DNA of 10,000 nt from Nitrospira sp. (GCA_020216985.1 JAIWOH010000082.1:1-10000); one strand, 5' to 3'. Positions 1 through 6,232 are shown, counted from the stretch's first letter. Notes: generated by a model from the letters alone, not told the origin. Numbers and translations are program-made.

Positions 1-575
1 AGCAAAGCCCCTCGCCCGCCGTATCCCTGAGCATGATCGACCCTGTTGTTTTTGACTTCGACGTGACTGGTCAGGAGCAGCCTCTCCGATCGACCGAGAC
101 GCTCCTTCCAGGCACGAACTCCTTCAATGGCGGCGTCGAACCGCAAAGTCTGGGCTGTCATCAAGGGCACGGACGCCTGCCGAGCCATGAACACCATGGC
201 CCGTGCCTCCGCTCCCGAAACGGCCAAGGGCTTTTCGATCAACAGCGGTTTGCGAGCCTGCACCGCCAGACGACAAATCTCGGGAGCCAAGGCCGGCGGA
301 ACGACGACGATGACGGCCTCAACGGAAGGGTCCGCGATCAACGATTCGCCCTGCCCGTACATCGTGACCGAGTGCGCGTCGGGCAGGTCCAGTCCTCGAT
401 CCGGATGCCGCCGGCAGACCGCCCTCAGAACGGCGAACGAGAGGTCATGGACGATATGTCGAGCATAGCGAATCCCGTGTCGTCCGGCGCCGATCAATCC
501 CACACCGATCGGCCTGCCGATGCCGATCGGTGCGCCGCGGCCGATCGGCCCATGAGGCCGGTAATGTTCCGACAT
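1..575 (-). CDS. Gfo/Idh/MocA-family NAD(P)-dependent oxidoreductase, 5' part only
   Basis: The reverse strand encodes the first 191 residues; the gene leaves the window at base 1. It is probably a cytosolic dehydrogenase of the Gfo/Idh/MocA type (sugar, inositol or biliverdin-like substrates; the substrate cannot be told). Visible signatures are a Rossmann loop GLIGAGRHG at residues 26-34, a run of small hydrophobic residues before a PP pair (AVIVVVPPA), and the family hallmark EKPLA, whose Lys is the usual active-site residue. The ATG at 575 has a GGGG-rich stretch just upstream. The family normally begins a few residues before the Rossmann loop, so the roughly 22 extra residues here are odd: they are built of tandem six-residue PIG-type units (see separate repeat). 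A GTG at codon 25 could be the real start. It is divergent from the hydrolase at 770. Confidence 0.85.
   Translation of the reverse strand, partial: MSEHYRPHGPIGRGAPIGIGRPIGVGLIGAGRHGIRYARHIVHDLSFAVLRAVCRRHPDRGLDLPDAHSVTMYGQGESLIADPSVEAVIVVVPPALAPEICRLAVQARKPLLIEKPLAVSGAEARAMVFMARQASVPLMTAQTLRFDAAIEGVRAWKERLGRSERLLLTSHVEVKNNRVDHAQGYGGRGAL
483..551 (-). repeat. 18-bp tandem repeat, about 3.8 units, merging into the Rossmann-loop codons
   Basis: Read on the reverse strand, codons 9-31 of the oxidoreductase fall into units GPIGRG, APIGIG, RPIGVG and a shorter LIGAG. At DNA level three units share a CCGATCGG core at an 18-base period, and the fourth keeps only GATCGGC. The last unit is the conserved dinucleotide-binding loop, so the N-terminal extension looks like outward duplication of that loop. 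The period is read directly; the duplication history is inferred. Confidence 0.75.
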
Positions 576-732
576 ATCATCCCCGCATGAATGAGAGGGT
601 ACGCGCCGATCGTATGGACGGCATACTGGACGGCGCGGCTCAACCATGGCACAAACGGACACCGAAGGCGAGAGAAACCATACGGAACCGACAAATGCGA
701 TACGCCCCGCAAACTTCCGTCTCGGGAGTCCG

Positions 733-762
733 TTGACAATCCGGCGAACGGCTCCCTATATT
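733..762 (+). promoter_or_regulatory. Strong sigma70-type promoter with almost no leader
   Basis: A perfect TTGACA lies at 733-738 and TATATT (5 of 6 matches to TATAAT) at 757-762, with an 18-base spacer. The expected transcription start, six to eight bases after the -10 box, falls at about 768-770. The hydrolase ATG is at 770 and no Shine-Dalgarno sequence precedes it, so the mRNA is predicted to be leaderless or nearly so. Confidence 0.7.
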
Positions 763-769
763 CGATCGC

Positions 770-1564
770 ATGACCGCAACCACTCACACGGCACCATTCA
801 CACTGCAACAAATCGGTACGGGAACCGCCCGGTTCCCCAGCGGTGTGCCCGTTCCCACCCATACCGACCAAATGGTCGATCCCTATTTCCGAACAAGGAT
901 GCCGAAGGAACATCAGATCGACTGTCTGTTGTTCTGGCCGCAGGAAAAAGGGGCCTATCCGGGCATTGTGCTGCTTCATGATTGGTGGGGCCTGACCGGC
1001 CAAATGAAGGATCTGGGCGCCCGTCTGGCCTGCGAAGGGTACATGGTTATCGTCCCCAACCTGTATGGCCGACTGGGCGGCATGGTGACCGCCAATGACG
1101 ACGTGGCTGCAACCTTGTCGGAAAGGCTCGACCCGTCCCTGGCGCTGACGGACATCAATTCCTGCTGCGAATATCTCAACACCCGCACCATCGCCAAGCG
1201 AAACGAACATGCCGTGGTGGGCTATGGCATGGGCGGCTCCTTCGCCCTGCGGTTCGCCTGGCACCGCAAACGGCTGAGAGCGGCCGTCTCCTACTATGGC
1301 ACTCTGCCGCAACCGACCGGGGACTTCGTGAAGAATCTGTCGGCCCCCCTGTTGGTACACCGGGCCGGAAAAACCTCGGACGAAGACATTGAAGCCTTTC
1401 GCGCCGCCGTCGGGCTGAGCAAGAAGGTGGAAACTTATCACTATCCGGACGCCGCTCGCGGATTTTGCAACGACGTCAGGCCCGATTTATACAGGGCCGA
1501 CGATGCGGCGCTCGCCTGGGAACGGACCGCGCAGTTTCTCAAAACCTGTTTTCAAGGGACATGA
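770..1564 (+). CDS. Dienelactone hydrolase family protein with substituted catalytic residues
   Basis: This 264-residue alpha/beta-hydrolase-fold protein has no signal peptide and is presumably cytosolic. Family landmarks are the strand and turn IVLLHDWWGL (66-75), the motif LACEGYMVIVPNLYG (86-100), the nucleophile elbow VGYGMGGS (150-157), and the C-terminal YPDAARGF (225-232). Dienelactone hydrolases normally have Cys in the elbow (G-x-C-x-G-G) and His in an A-x-H-x-F context. Here those positions read Gly153 and Arg230. The Asp expected after the sixth core strand is not clearly placed either (RAGKTSDED, 198-206). Known chemistry of the family would be hydrolysis of cyclic lactones such as dienelactone, but without the triad this copy may be a binding or regulatory pseudoenzyme, or may use other residues. 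The start at 770 fits the promoter. Its stop overlaps the next gene in an ATGA. Confidence 0.85.
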   Translation: MTATTHTAPFTLQQIGTGTARFPSGVPVPTHTDQMVDPYFRTRMPKEHQIDCLLFWPQEKGAYPGIVLLHDWWGLTGQMKDLGARLACEGYMVIVPNLYGRLGGMVTANDDVAATLSERLDPSLALTDINSCCEYLNTRTIAKRNEHAVVGYGMGGSFALRFAWHRKRLRAAVSYYGTLPQPTGDFVKNLSAPLLVHRAGKTSDEDIEAFRAAVGLSKKVETYHYPDAARGFCNDVRPDLYRADDAALAWERTAQFLKTCFQGT

Positions 1565-2580
1565 CGGTCCATTCCCTTCCTGCACGGGATTTGACGATGC
1601 GCGGAAAGGTCGTTCCAAACCTATGCACCATCCTCGGCATCCTCACGGCGGCTGTCGTCTTGTGTTGCCTGATGCCGACGGCCGCCACGGCGGCTGAAGA
1701 TGTTTCGCCGGTGGCCTTGTTCGACATCGTCTCCGGTCACTCGTCCCGACTCGCCTCGCTCGATTCCAATGCCGCCGCCACGGCGCTCTTCATCTCAAGT
1801 GTCGGCCCCTCCCTCGGTCTCCAAGATGTGGCCGGTATCCTGAGCGCCAAAGGCATGGGAGTGTCACCCAAGGTCGCCCAGGAGCTGCGTCTTGCGGAAC
1901 TATCGCAATCGGTCCATCAACTGATGGCCGCCTTGGCCGTGTGGCAACTGGCTGAGTCGGCCTATCCGGCATCATCCACGACCGACGCCCCTTCAGGAAC
2001 ACGAGTAACTCCCTCTCACGCTCAACAGGAATGGCTGAGCAGTACCGTTCATTTCACCGGATTGCCGGATCTGTTGAAACGGTCGGCAAGCCAACCCTCT
2101 CCCGAGACACCTTCCTTACCTGCTTCCTCAGCGGCACCGTCAGACTTGATTTCTGTCGCAGTGAACGTCGCTCGCGAGGCGCAGCAACAGGCGTTGGCTT
2201 CCTGGTGGTCGCTCCGCGAGTGGAAACACCGTATCCGCCGGACCAGGGGCCTCACTCGCCTCTGCGGCACCTGGCAATGGATCATCCACAACCATCAGAA
2301 CCACCAGGAACAGAAACTGACCATGGTGTTCCCGCCGCCGGGTCGAACCACAACGGAGAACCCGCTCCCGGTCGAAACCATCGTGCTTGGCGACAGTATC
2401 TACTTACGGTGGGAAGACCGCGGCTTCGTGCAGGAAGACAGTTTGCTGTTCGTCACGGAAGGGCACAAACGGGACGGGACGACCGATGCCATAAAAATCG
2501 AGGGGTCGTTTCTGAACAATCGAGGCGGATGGGGCCCGATCTCCGGCAAACGTCTTGCGCCCTGTCCATCCGGATCATAG
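1561..2580 (+). CDS. Secreted protein of unknown function, translationally coupled to the hydrolase
   Basis: This is a 339-residue protein that I do not recognise. It starts at an ATG overlapping the hydrolase stop (ATGA, 1561-1564), a typical coupling arrangement; an in-frame ATG at 1597 is an alternative. Either start leaves a signal peptide: basic residues (RGK), then a hydrophobic core (ILGILTAAVVLCCL), then a small-residue cleavage region near ATAA. The middle, up to about residue 225, is Ala/Ser/Gln/Leu-rich and probably helical, with a Ser/Pro-rich linker. From about residue 230 the character changes to a compact beta-like domain of about 110 residues. This begins LCGTWQW and ends GGWGPISGKRLAPC, with Cys235 and Cys335 at its two ends, which would suit a disulfide. 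Exported location is well supported; function is unknown. Confidence 0.75.
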   Translation: MTVHSLPARDLTMRGKVVPNLCTILGILTAAVVLCCLMPTAATAAEDVSPVALFDIVSGHSSRLASLDSNAAATALFISSVGPSLGLQDVAGILSAKGMGVSPKVAQELRLAELSQSVHQLMAALAVWQLAESAYPASSTTDAPSGTRVTPSHAQQEWLSSTVHFTGLPDLLKRSASQPSPETPSLPASSAAPSDLISVAVNVAREAQQQALASWWSLREWKHRIRRTRGLTRLCGTWQWIIHNHQNHQEQKLTMVFPPPGRTTTENPLPVETIVLGDSIYLRWEDRGFVQEDSLLFVTEGHKRDGTTDAIKIEGSFLNNRGGWGPISGKRLAPCPSGS

Positions 2581-2597
2581 CCCTCGGCACGGCGTCT

Positions 2598-2625
2598 CGA
2601 CGGCAGCACTGCTCCACTACCGTCG
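2598..2625. terminator. Possible hairpin terminator between convergent genes
   Basis: CGACGG (2598-2603) pairs perfectly with CCGTCG (2620-2625), and the loop has a little internal pairing. It is followed on the + side by only CTTTA. It sits in the 47-base gap between two convergent genes, where a terminator is expected. There is no good U-tract, so this is tentative. Confidence 0.3.
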
Positions 2626-2627
2626 CT

Positions 2628-3047
2628 TTACTGTCCCGCAGATCTCATCCCTTGCCAGGTCCGCCAGGCCAGCAACAGCCAACCGACAATGAACGTGAGG
2701 CCTCCGATGGGTGTGATCGGCCCCAGCCACCGCCACTCCAGCAGCGCCATGCCATAGAGACTCCCGCAAAACATCACGAGCCCGGCGGCAAAAAACCACC
2801 CGGCTTTCACAAGTCGATGATCCTTGAACACACTCGCACCCATCCCGCTCAGGATCATCCCGAAGGCATGGTACATCTGGTATCGCGTCCCGGTGTCATA
2901 GGCTGCCAACATCGGCGGTTCGAGCAGAGTTTTGAGCATGTGCGCACCGAACGCCCCGGCAGCTACGCCGACCCCCGCCACGACACAGCCGATCGCCATC
3001 AACCGCCGAGCCGACACATCTACGTCCATAATTACGTTCTCCCTCAT
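2628..3047 (-). CDS. DUF423 (YgdD-like) small integral membrane protein
   Basis: The product has 139 residues and about four membrane helices, matching the usual length and topology of DUF423. Family landmarks are GAFGAH at residues 31-36 at the end of the first helix, RYQMYHAFG at 55-63 starting the second, and the last helix region TPIGGLTFIVGW. Family members sit in the cytoplasmic membrane and have no established biochemical role. I chose the ATG at 3047 because AAGGA lies six bases upstream. An ATG at 3029 (MDVDV) has a GGGAG nine bases upstream and is a fair alternative; an upstream ATG at 3068 lacks such a site. The gene is convergent with the secreted-protein gene at 1561 and appears monocistronic. 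Confidence 0.88.
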   Translation of the reverse strand: MRENVIMDVDVSARRLMAIGCVVAGVGVAAGAFGAHMLKTLLEPPMLAAYDTGTRYQMYHAFGMILSGMGASVFKDHRLVKAGWFFAAGLVMFCGSLYGMALLEWRWLGPITPIGGLTFIVGWLLLAWRTWQGMRSAGQ

Positions 3048-3079
3048 TTCTTTTCCTTGTAGAGGCAATAAGCGAAGGC

Positions 3080-3085
3080 ATCATA
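3080..3085 (-). promoter_or_regulatory. Possible -10 box for the DUF423 gene
   Basis: On the reverse strand TATGAT (5 of 6 matches) lies 32 bases upstream of the ATG at 3047. No convincing -35 box is seen at 16-18 bases, so this is a weak call. Confidence 0.25.
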
Positions 3086-3331
3086 ACGCGATCACCCGCT
3101 ACATCGCCATGCGCTCCTGCCGGAAGAACGGAGCAAAAAGCCAATCGCGAACGGACCATAAAAGGCGGGAACCAATGGCCTGTGGCAGGTAAGGTAATAG
3201 CGCTGTGGCGGCGGATGGCTCGGTGATGACTGCCGCTAACCGGCCACCTCCGAGGGAACTGATCCTGGATATGCTGCAAATCAATATCTGATGCACCGCC
3301 GAGCCTTGCAGCCTATCCATACCATCGGATC
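3086..3331. other. Stretch without a recognisable gene
   Basis: No reading frame here looks like a protein and no clear RNA element is visible. It lies between the divergent DUF423 gene and the promoter-like sequence of the small gene at 3478. The reading frames that cross it are interrupted or have arginine- and serine-rich shadow composition. Confidence 0.5.
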
Positions 3332-3360
3332 TTGACAAAATTTCAGATGAGAACGATAGT
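3332..3360 (+). promoter_or_regulatory. Candidate sigma70 promoter for the small gene at 3478
   Basis: A perfect TTGACA at 3332-3337 is followed after 17 bases by GATAGT (3355-3360; 4 of 6 matches to TATAAT). This would give a leader of about 110 bases, which contains the hairpin described next. Confidence 0.4.
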
Positions 3361-3432
3361 GCGGACGATTTTTGCCTGATACAGAGACAACTCTAAGGTG
3401 AAATACACTGCGTGTTTAGTGGTTAGCTGATA

Positions 3433-3465
3433 GAGCAGGCAGTTTGCTCAATAGTTAGCCTTTTC
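3433..3465 (+). promoter_or_regulatory. Leader hairpin followed by a short T-run
   Basis: GAGCA (3433-3437) and TGCTC (3445-3449) form a perfect five-pair stem around a seven-base loop. Patchy outer pairing (GCT with AGC) is possible. A TTTTC run follows at 3461-3465, immediately before the AAGGAG ribosome-binding site (3466-3471). It could be an attenuator-like or mRNA-stability element, but the stem is short. Confidence 0.3.
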
Positions 3466-3477
3466 AAGGAGAAACAC

Positions 3478-3781
3478 ATGCTCAAATCACTTATTTCCAA
3501 ATGGAAAAGCTGCAAGAAATACAAGACGTTTTCTGAAATGCCTGATTGGCTTGTCGCCTTCTTTGCGATTTCTGGGTTCCTGATCGCAGGCTTTTACAGT
3601 TATGTCCTTGGGAAAGTTGTTCCCGAATTTAGAAACAGCAAACAAAGTTCCGTTGAGTCAATGGGGTTGGCAAGGCTGGCTTCTGTCTGCCATCTTGGCT
3701 GTGTTGGGGTTCATGGTATGGCACTTTGGTTCTATTTCTTGGCGCTGCAACGGAATTCTTCGTGACCGTTGGTACAAATGA
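3478..3781 (+). pseudogene. Small two-helix membrane protein, apparently frameshifted
   Basis: The start is well defined: ATG at 3478 with AAGGAG and a six-base spacer. The initial frame runs to a stop at 3763-3765 (95 residues). It encodes a basic N-terminus and one good membrane helix (WLVAFFAISGFLIAGFYSYV, residues 24-43). After about residue 60 the product loses protein-like character. The +1 frame over the same DNA is open from about 3585 to a TGA at 3779-3781. It encodes PLSQWGWQGW and then a clear second helix (LLSAILAVLGFMVWHF), ending RDRWYK. A single inserted base around 3600-3660 would therefore join two helices into a protein of about 100 residues. The cause could be a real mutation, a sequencing error or programmed shifting; I see no obvious slippery site. 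The patch is more AT-rich than its surroundings, which suggests acquisition. I do not recognise the family. Confidence 0.55.
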
Positions 3782-4056
3782 ATACGAGAGTCAACAAGCT
3801 ATTCCAGCGGACCGTCAAAAATCTGCGCTTCTGCTGTCTGCTGAATTGACACATCACAGCTTCAAGGCCGTGCAAGCGATCCCGCTTTGACGAATGGTCG
3901 ATCGGAGCGTGCCCAAGATGATCTCGCGCTTGCTCGCCTCGGCCTTACCGCACAATGATTTTCCCCTGGACGTATCGGGCTCACCCCCTCCTTGCGCGGC
4001 AACTCCAACCGGCCATGCGAGCCGAGGAACGGCGACACACACAGCGAGACGTTCTT
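3782..4056. other. Stretch without a supported gene
   Basis: No frame on either strand has both a credible start and protein-like composition. It is the downstream flank of the reverse-strand gene at 4057-4278 and of the frameshifted gene. It may hold decayed sequence at the edge of the AT-rich patch; no hairpin terminator stands out. Confidence 0.4.
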
Positions 4057-4278
4057 CTATCGGAACCGTTTGATCGAGCAGTACAGCCCATAGGCTTGAG
4101 CCACAACGCCGGTCACGAGGAGCGCCAGCGCGGTCCGAACCCATGGTGAGGCAGGATGATCGAGGCCGTACATGCCGACGACGAACCCCAGGGCGATAGA
4201 AAGAATGCCCACCGATCGCGCGACCACGCCCCGCAGCCGCCAATCGGTCCGGGAGGGGGTTGGGGGAGTCACCGGCAT
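4057..4278 (-). CDS. Small two-helix membrane protein, unknown
   Basis: This is a 73-residue product beginning MPVTPPTPSRTDWRL. Two hydrophobic segments (about residues 22-36 and 47-64: VGILSIALGFVVGMY and VRTALALLVTGVVAQAYGLY) are separated by a short loop with Asp, His and Pro. It has a basic tail, KRFR. I chose the ATG at 4278, with GGGAAG three bases upstream; a TTG six codons earlier is possible but less likely. The composition is strongly membrane-like, unlike overlapping frames. I do not recognise a family. It is the most downstream of three reverse-strand genes, about 130 bases from the adhesin-E-like gene. Confidence 0.6.
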   Translation of the reverse strand: MPVTPPTPSRTDWRLRGVVARSVGILSIALGFVVGMYGLDHPASPWVRTALALLVTGVVAQAYGLYCSIKRFR

Positions 4279-4411
4279 TGTCTTCCCACGAATCAAGGAA
4301 CCGGCCGACGCCAGCAGTCAGGAGAAGAGATGGACCGTCGGCTCGCCCGCTCAGCGTTACCTATCCCGCTTCTATCGGCGCCGCACTGGGTCAATAGGGC
4401 AAACAAGGGTA

Positions 4412-4864
4412 TCACTGGCCGGCACAGACCACTTCCCACAGGGCGTGATTGATGGTCTCCGGTTCGATCGGCAGCCACCGATCCACATCTACATAGCCTC
4501 TGGAAGCCTGGCCGGTTCCCATGTGGCCGGTGTATTCCGTGTAAGACAGGAAGCGAACCAGCTTTTGGCTGCAATCGATTTGCCTGAACGTCTCGCTTGA
4601 GAAGAACCGGTGCGGGGGCATCATGAAGAGACCGAACCCCGCGCTGCCTTGCATCACCTTGTAATCAGTCAACTGTCGAACGGTCACCACCGATCCTTCC
4701 TTGATCATGAAATGAGGGTCGATGTAGATGCTGCGGAGCCCCGAATCAAGATAGTCTCGGTCAACGGCCACCCAGCCGGCTAGAGCTGAACTGTGCACGA
4801 GCATCAATAGCACGAGGAAGAACGCCCAACGTCGGAGCAACCGGAGGTGGACAAGGCTCTTCAT
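4412..4864 (-). CDS. Secreted protein with surface-adhesin protein E-like domain
   Basis: The product has 150 residues. It starts at the ATG at 4864 with AGGAAGGA six bases upstream. Residues 1-29 are a classic signal peptide: RLLRRW, then a hydrophobic core, then SSALA before GW. The mature part begins GWVAVDRD and shows the pattern I associate with the surface-adhesin protein E family (Haemophilus protein E-like, Adhesin_E). That pattern is an early trio of strands with an aromatic/Asp YIDP (47-50), VTVRQLTDYK (60-69), a Ser-rich SSETFRQIDC (89-98), a late WLPIEPET (130-137), and a terminal VVC (145-147). Cys98 and Cys147 are placed for a disulfide. In this family most members are uncharacterised periplasmic or surface proteins, so adhesion should not be assumed. 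No lipobox is seen. Confidence 0.75.
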   Translation of the reverse strand: MKSLVHLRLLRRWAFFLVLLMLVHSSALAGWVAVDRDYLDSGLRSIYIDPHFMIKEGSVVTVRQLTDYKVMQGSAGFGLFMMPPHRFFSSETFRQIDCSQKLVRFLSYTEYTGHMGTGQASRGYVDVDRWLPIEPETINHALWEVVCAGQ

Positions 4865-4984
4865 GGATGTTCCTTCCTGGCCCCATGCCGGCCGAGCAGA
4901 GATACGTTGTCCCGCGTTCGAAGAGAGAATCGCCCGCACCACTTGCTTCTTGAGCGGGAGAACGACTCGTCGAAAAGAGCGCGC

Positions 4985-5368
4985 TTATCCTTCAAACACG
5001 TGGCCGCACTTGAGACAATGTAACTTCGCCGCTACGATATTTTTCCATTCCTCCAGTTTTTTCTTGTACGACTTGTTCTTCCACGTCCCATATCCGACCC
5101 AAATACCAAGGAAACTCAGAGTGGTGATCAAATCCAGCATGGCCTTTTCGTTCTCCGACCCGCCCGGTGTGCCGAAACCCAGAATGATTCCGACATTGAC
5201 GGGAATGGCCAGCAAAAATCCCTGAACATATCCCCATGGTTGCCGTGGTGGGTTGTATTGCTCCGCCATGCCGCCTCTCACACCTTCGATCGCCTCTTGA
5301 CGGATCACATCACTGAGTCGCTTGGTCCCTTCGGCATTGCACGAAGGACAGGTGACTTCGTCCGACAT
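4985..5368 (-). CDS. Membrane protein with half zinc-ribbons at both ends, unknown
   Basis: The product has 127 residues. The ATG at 5368 has a near-perfect GGGAGG site six to seven bases upstream. The layout is unusual. A CPSC knuckle lies at residues 7-10, followed by a polar segment. Two membrane segments follow at roughly 47-66 (GYVQGFLLAIPVNVGIILGF) and 76-95. A lysine-rich helix (NKSYKKKLEEWKN, 98-110) comes next, and then a second knuckle CLKCGH at 118-123. The two knuckles would lie on the same cytosolic side and could together complete one four-Cys zinc ribbon. I do not recognise a named family. It is upstream of the adhesin-E-like gene with a gap of about 120 bases, so co-transcription is possible but not clear. 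Confidence 0.75.
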   Translation of the reverse strand: MSDEVTCPSCNAEGTKRLSDVIRQEAIEGVRGGMAEQYNPPRQPWGYVQGFLLAIPVNVGIILGFGTPGGSENEKAMLDLITTLSFLGIWVGYGTWKNKSYKKKLEEWKNIVAAKLHCLKCGHVFEG

Positions 5369-5417
5369 ATGACACCTCCCGCGGAATAGACATAGGCTGT
5401 AAATCGGTAACGGTATG

Positions 5418-5423
5418 ATAATA
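5418..5423 (-). promoter_or_regulatory. Possible -10 box for the zinc-ribbon membrane gene
   Basis: On the reverse strand TATTAT (5 of 6) lies about 50 bases upstream of the ATG at 5368, in an otherwise GC-rich stretch. No good -35 box is present at standard spacing. Confidence 0.25.
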
Positions 5424-5510
5424 CTTTTCCGAGAGCCTCGCCACCTCTCCCCTCCTCATCAGGCCAGGATCGGGCCAGGCATCCCAAGCCACATCTCGTT
5501 CCCCCTGAAC

Positions 5511-5539
5511 TTCCAAATCTCGACCCTCTGCCATACAAT
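5511..5539 (+). promoter_or_regulatory. Weak candidate promoter for the secreted-protein gene at 5588
   Basis: TACAAT (5534-5539; 5 of 6) is preceded after 17 bases by TTCCAA (5511-5516; only 3 of 6 matches to TTGACA). The position fits a leader of about 40 bases. Confidence 0.3.
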
Positions 5540-5587
5540 GACTAAAGACGAACTTACCACCCACGACTCATAGGAAAGGAGCCGCCC

Positions 5588-6178
5588 ATGACACCTCATG
5601 CAAGCCCGACGGTTTCGTTGCCGCTGATCATCATGTCTCTCCTTACTCTCTTCACGTGGACCGCGCCGTCGGCCTTCGGCGAAGGAGGAGCCCGGCGCGA
5701 CGTCATACGGCATGCCGTGGTTCAGACCGCGGAGGCCGCCGCTCCGACTTCCCTTTCGACACGCGCCACGATTCTAGATCAGAACGGGAACGTCCTGCGA
5801 CAAGGGACCAACGGCTGGACGTGCGTTTCCGACAATCGAGACAAGGGCGGCCAGGGCCCCGTCTGTATGAACGAGTCTTGGGCCGAGTTTGCCAACGCCT
5901 TGAAAGCCGACCGTCTCCCGGCCGGCAACCAAATCGGTCTTGCCTACATGTTGCGTGGCGGCCGGTCAATGAACAGCCCGACCCCCTCCGCAATGGAGGC
6001 GCCGGCTGATCACCCCTCCGTAACAGAATTGGGTCCCCACATGATGGTGAGACTTCCCAACCCAACCCTCTTAGCCGGTTTGCCGACTTCTCCCGAACAA
6101 GGAGGGCCGTGGGTGCGGTGGGCCGGAACCCCCTACGCTCATATCGTTATCCCCGTCGAGAGTGATCAGGCCCGGTAA
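5588..6178 (+). CDS. Secreted protein of an uncharacterised family
   Basis: The product has 196 residues. The ATG at 5588 has GGAAAGGAG six bases upstream, a very strong site. A signal peptide covers about residues 1-31: a polar start, then LPLIIMSLLTLFTW, then APSAFG. The mature domain reads as a well-ordered sequence: DQNGNVLRQGTNGWTCV (64-80), GPVCMNESW (90-98), IGLAYMLRGG (116-125), GPHMMVRLPNP (149-159), GGPWVRWAGTPYAHIVIP (172-189). Cys79 and Cys93 probably form a disulfide. This combination (NGWTC, PxC, GIAYML-like, GPHxM, GTPYAH) is familiar to me from conserved hypothetical secreted proteins in varied bacteria, with no established function. A small acidic ORF follows 54 bases downstream on the same strand. 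Confidence 0.82.
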   Translation: MTPHASPTVSLPLIIMSLLTLFTWTAPSAFGEGGARRDVIRHAVVQTAEAAAPTSLSTRATILDQNGNVLRQGTNGWTCVSDNRDKGGQGPVCMNESWAEFANALKADRLPAGNQIGLAYMLRGGRSMNSPTPSAMEAPADHPSVTELGPHMMVRLPNPTLLAGLPTSPEQGGPWVRWAGTPYAHIVIPVESDQAR

Positions 6179-6232
6179 CCGACGGCAGTTCGCTTGTGAT
6201 CATATCCCACAGGAGAGACGACAGGTGACAGG

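Noticed and set aside
494..1441. Long reverse-strand open frame (315 codons) antisense to the hydrolase gene
   Set aside because: It is a shadow of the hydrolase frame on GC-rich DNA. Its composition is Gly/Arg/His-rich with no motif, and it overlaps both the oxidoreductase start and the strong forward promoter.
2031..3062. Long forward open frame (343 codons) crossing two genes
   Set aside because: It spans the end of the secreted-protein gene and the antisense of the DUF423 gene. It is rich in Arg, Pro and His, with no start signal; both true frames have clear family or signal-peptide evidence.
3418..3460. tRNA-like wording (GGTTAGCTGATAGAGCA)
   Set aside because: Resembles a D-arm, but no acceptor, anticodon or T arm can be folded around it.
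3778..3849. A 23-residue ORF whose ATGA overlaps the +1-frame stop of the frameshifted gene
   Set aside because: Very short, with no ribosome-binding site and no recognisable features.
3854..4243. Reverse-strand frame of 129 codons
   Set aside because: It largely overlaps the two-helix membrane gene in another frame. The composition is Arg/Gly-rich and no start signal is seen.
5310..5564. Reverse-strand frame with a fairly protein-like stretch (GEVARLSEKYYHTVTDLQ)
   Set aside because: It has no ribosome-binding site and overlaps the well-supported zinc-ribbon gene by about 59 bases. Worth a homology search, but not enough to annotate.
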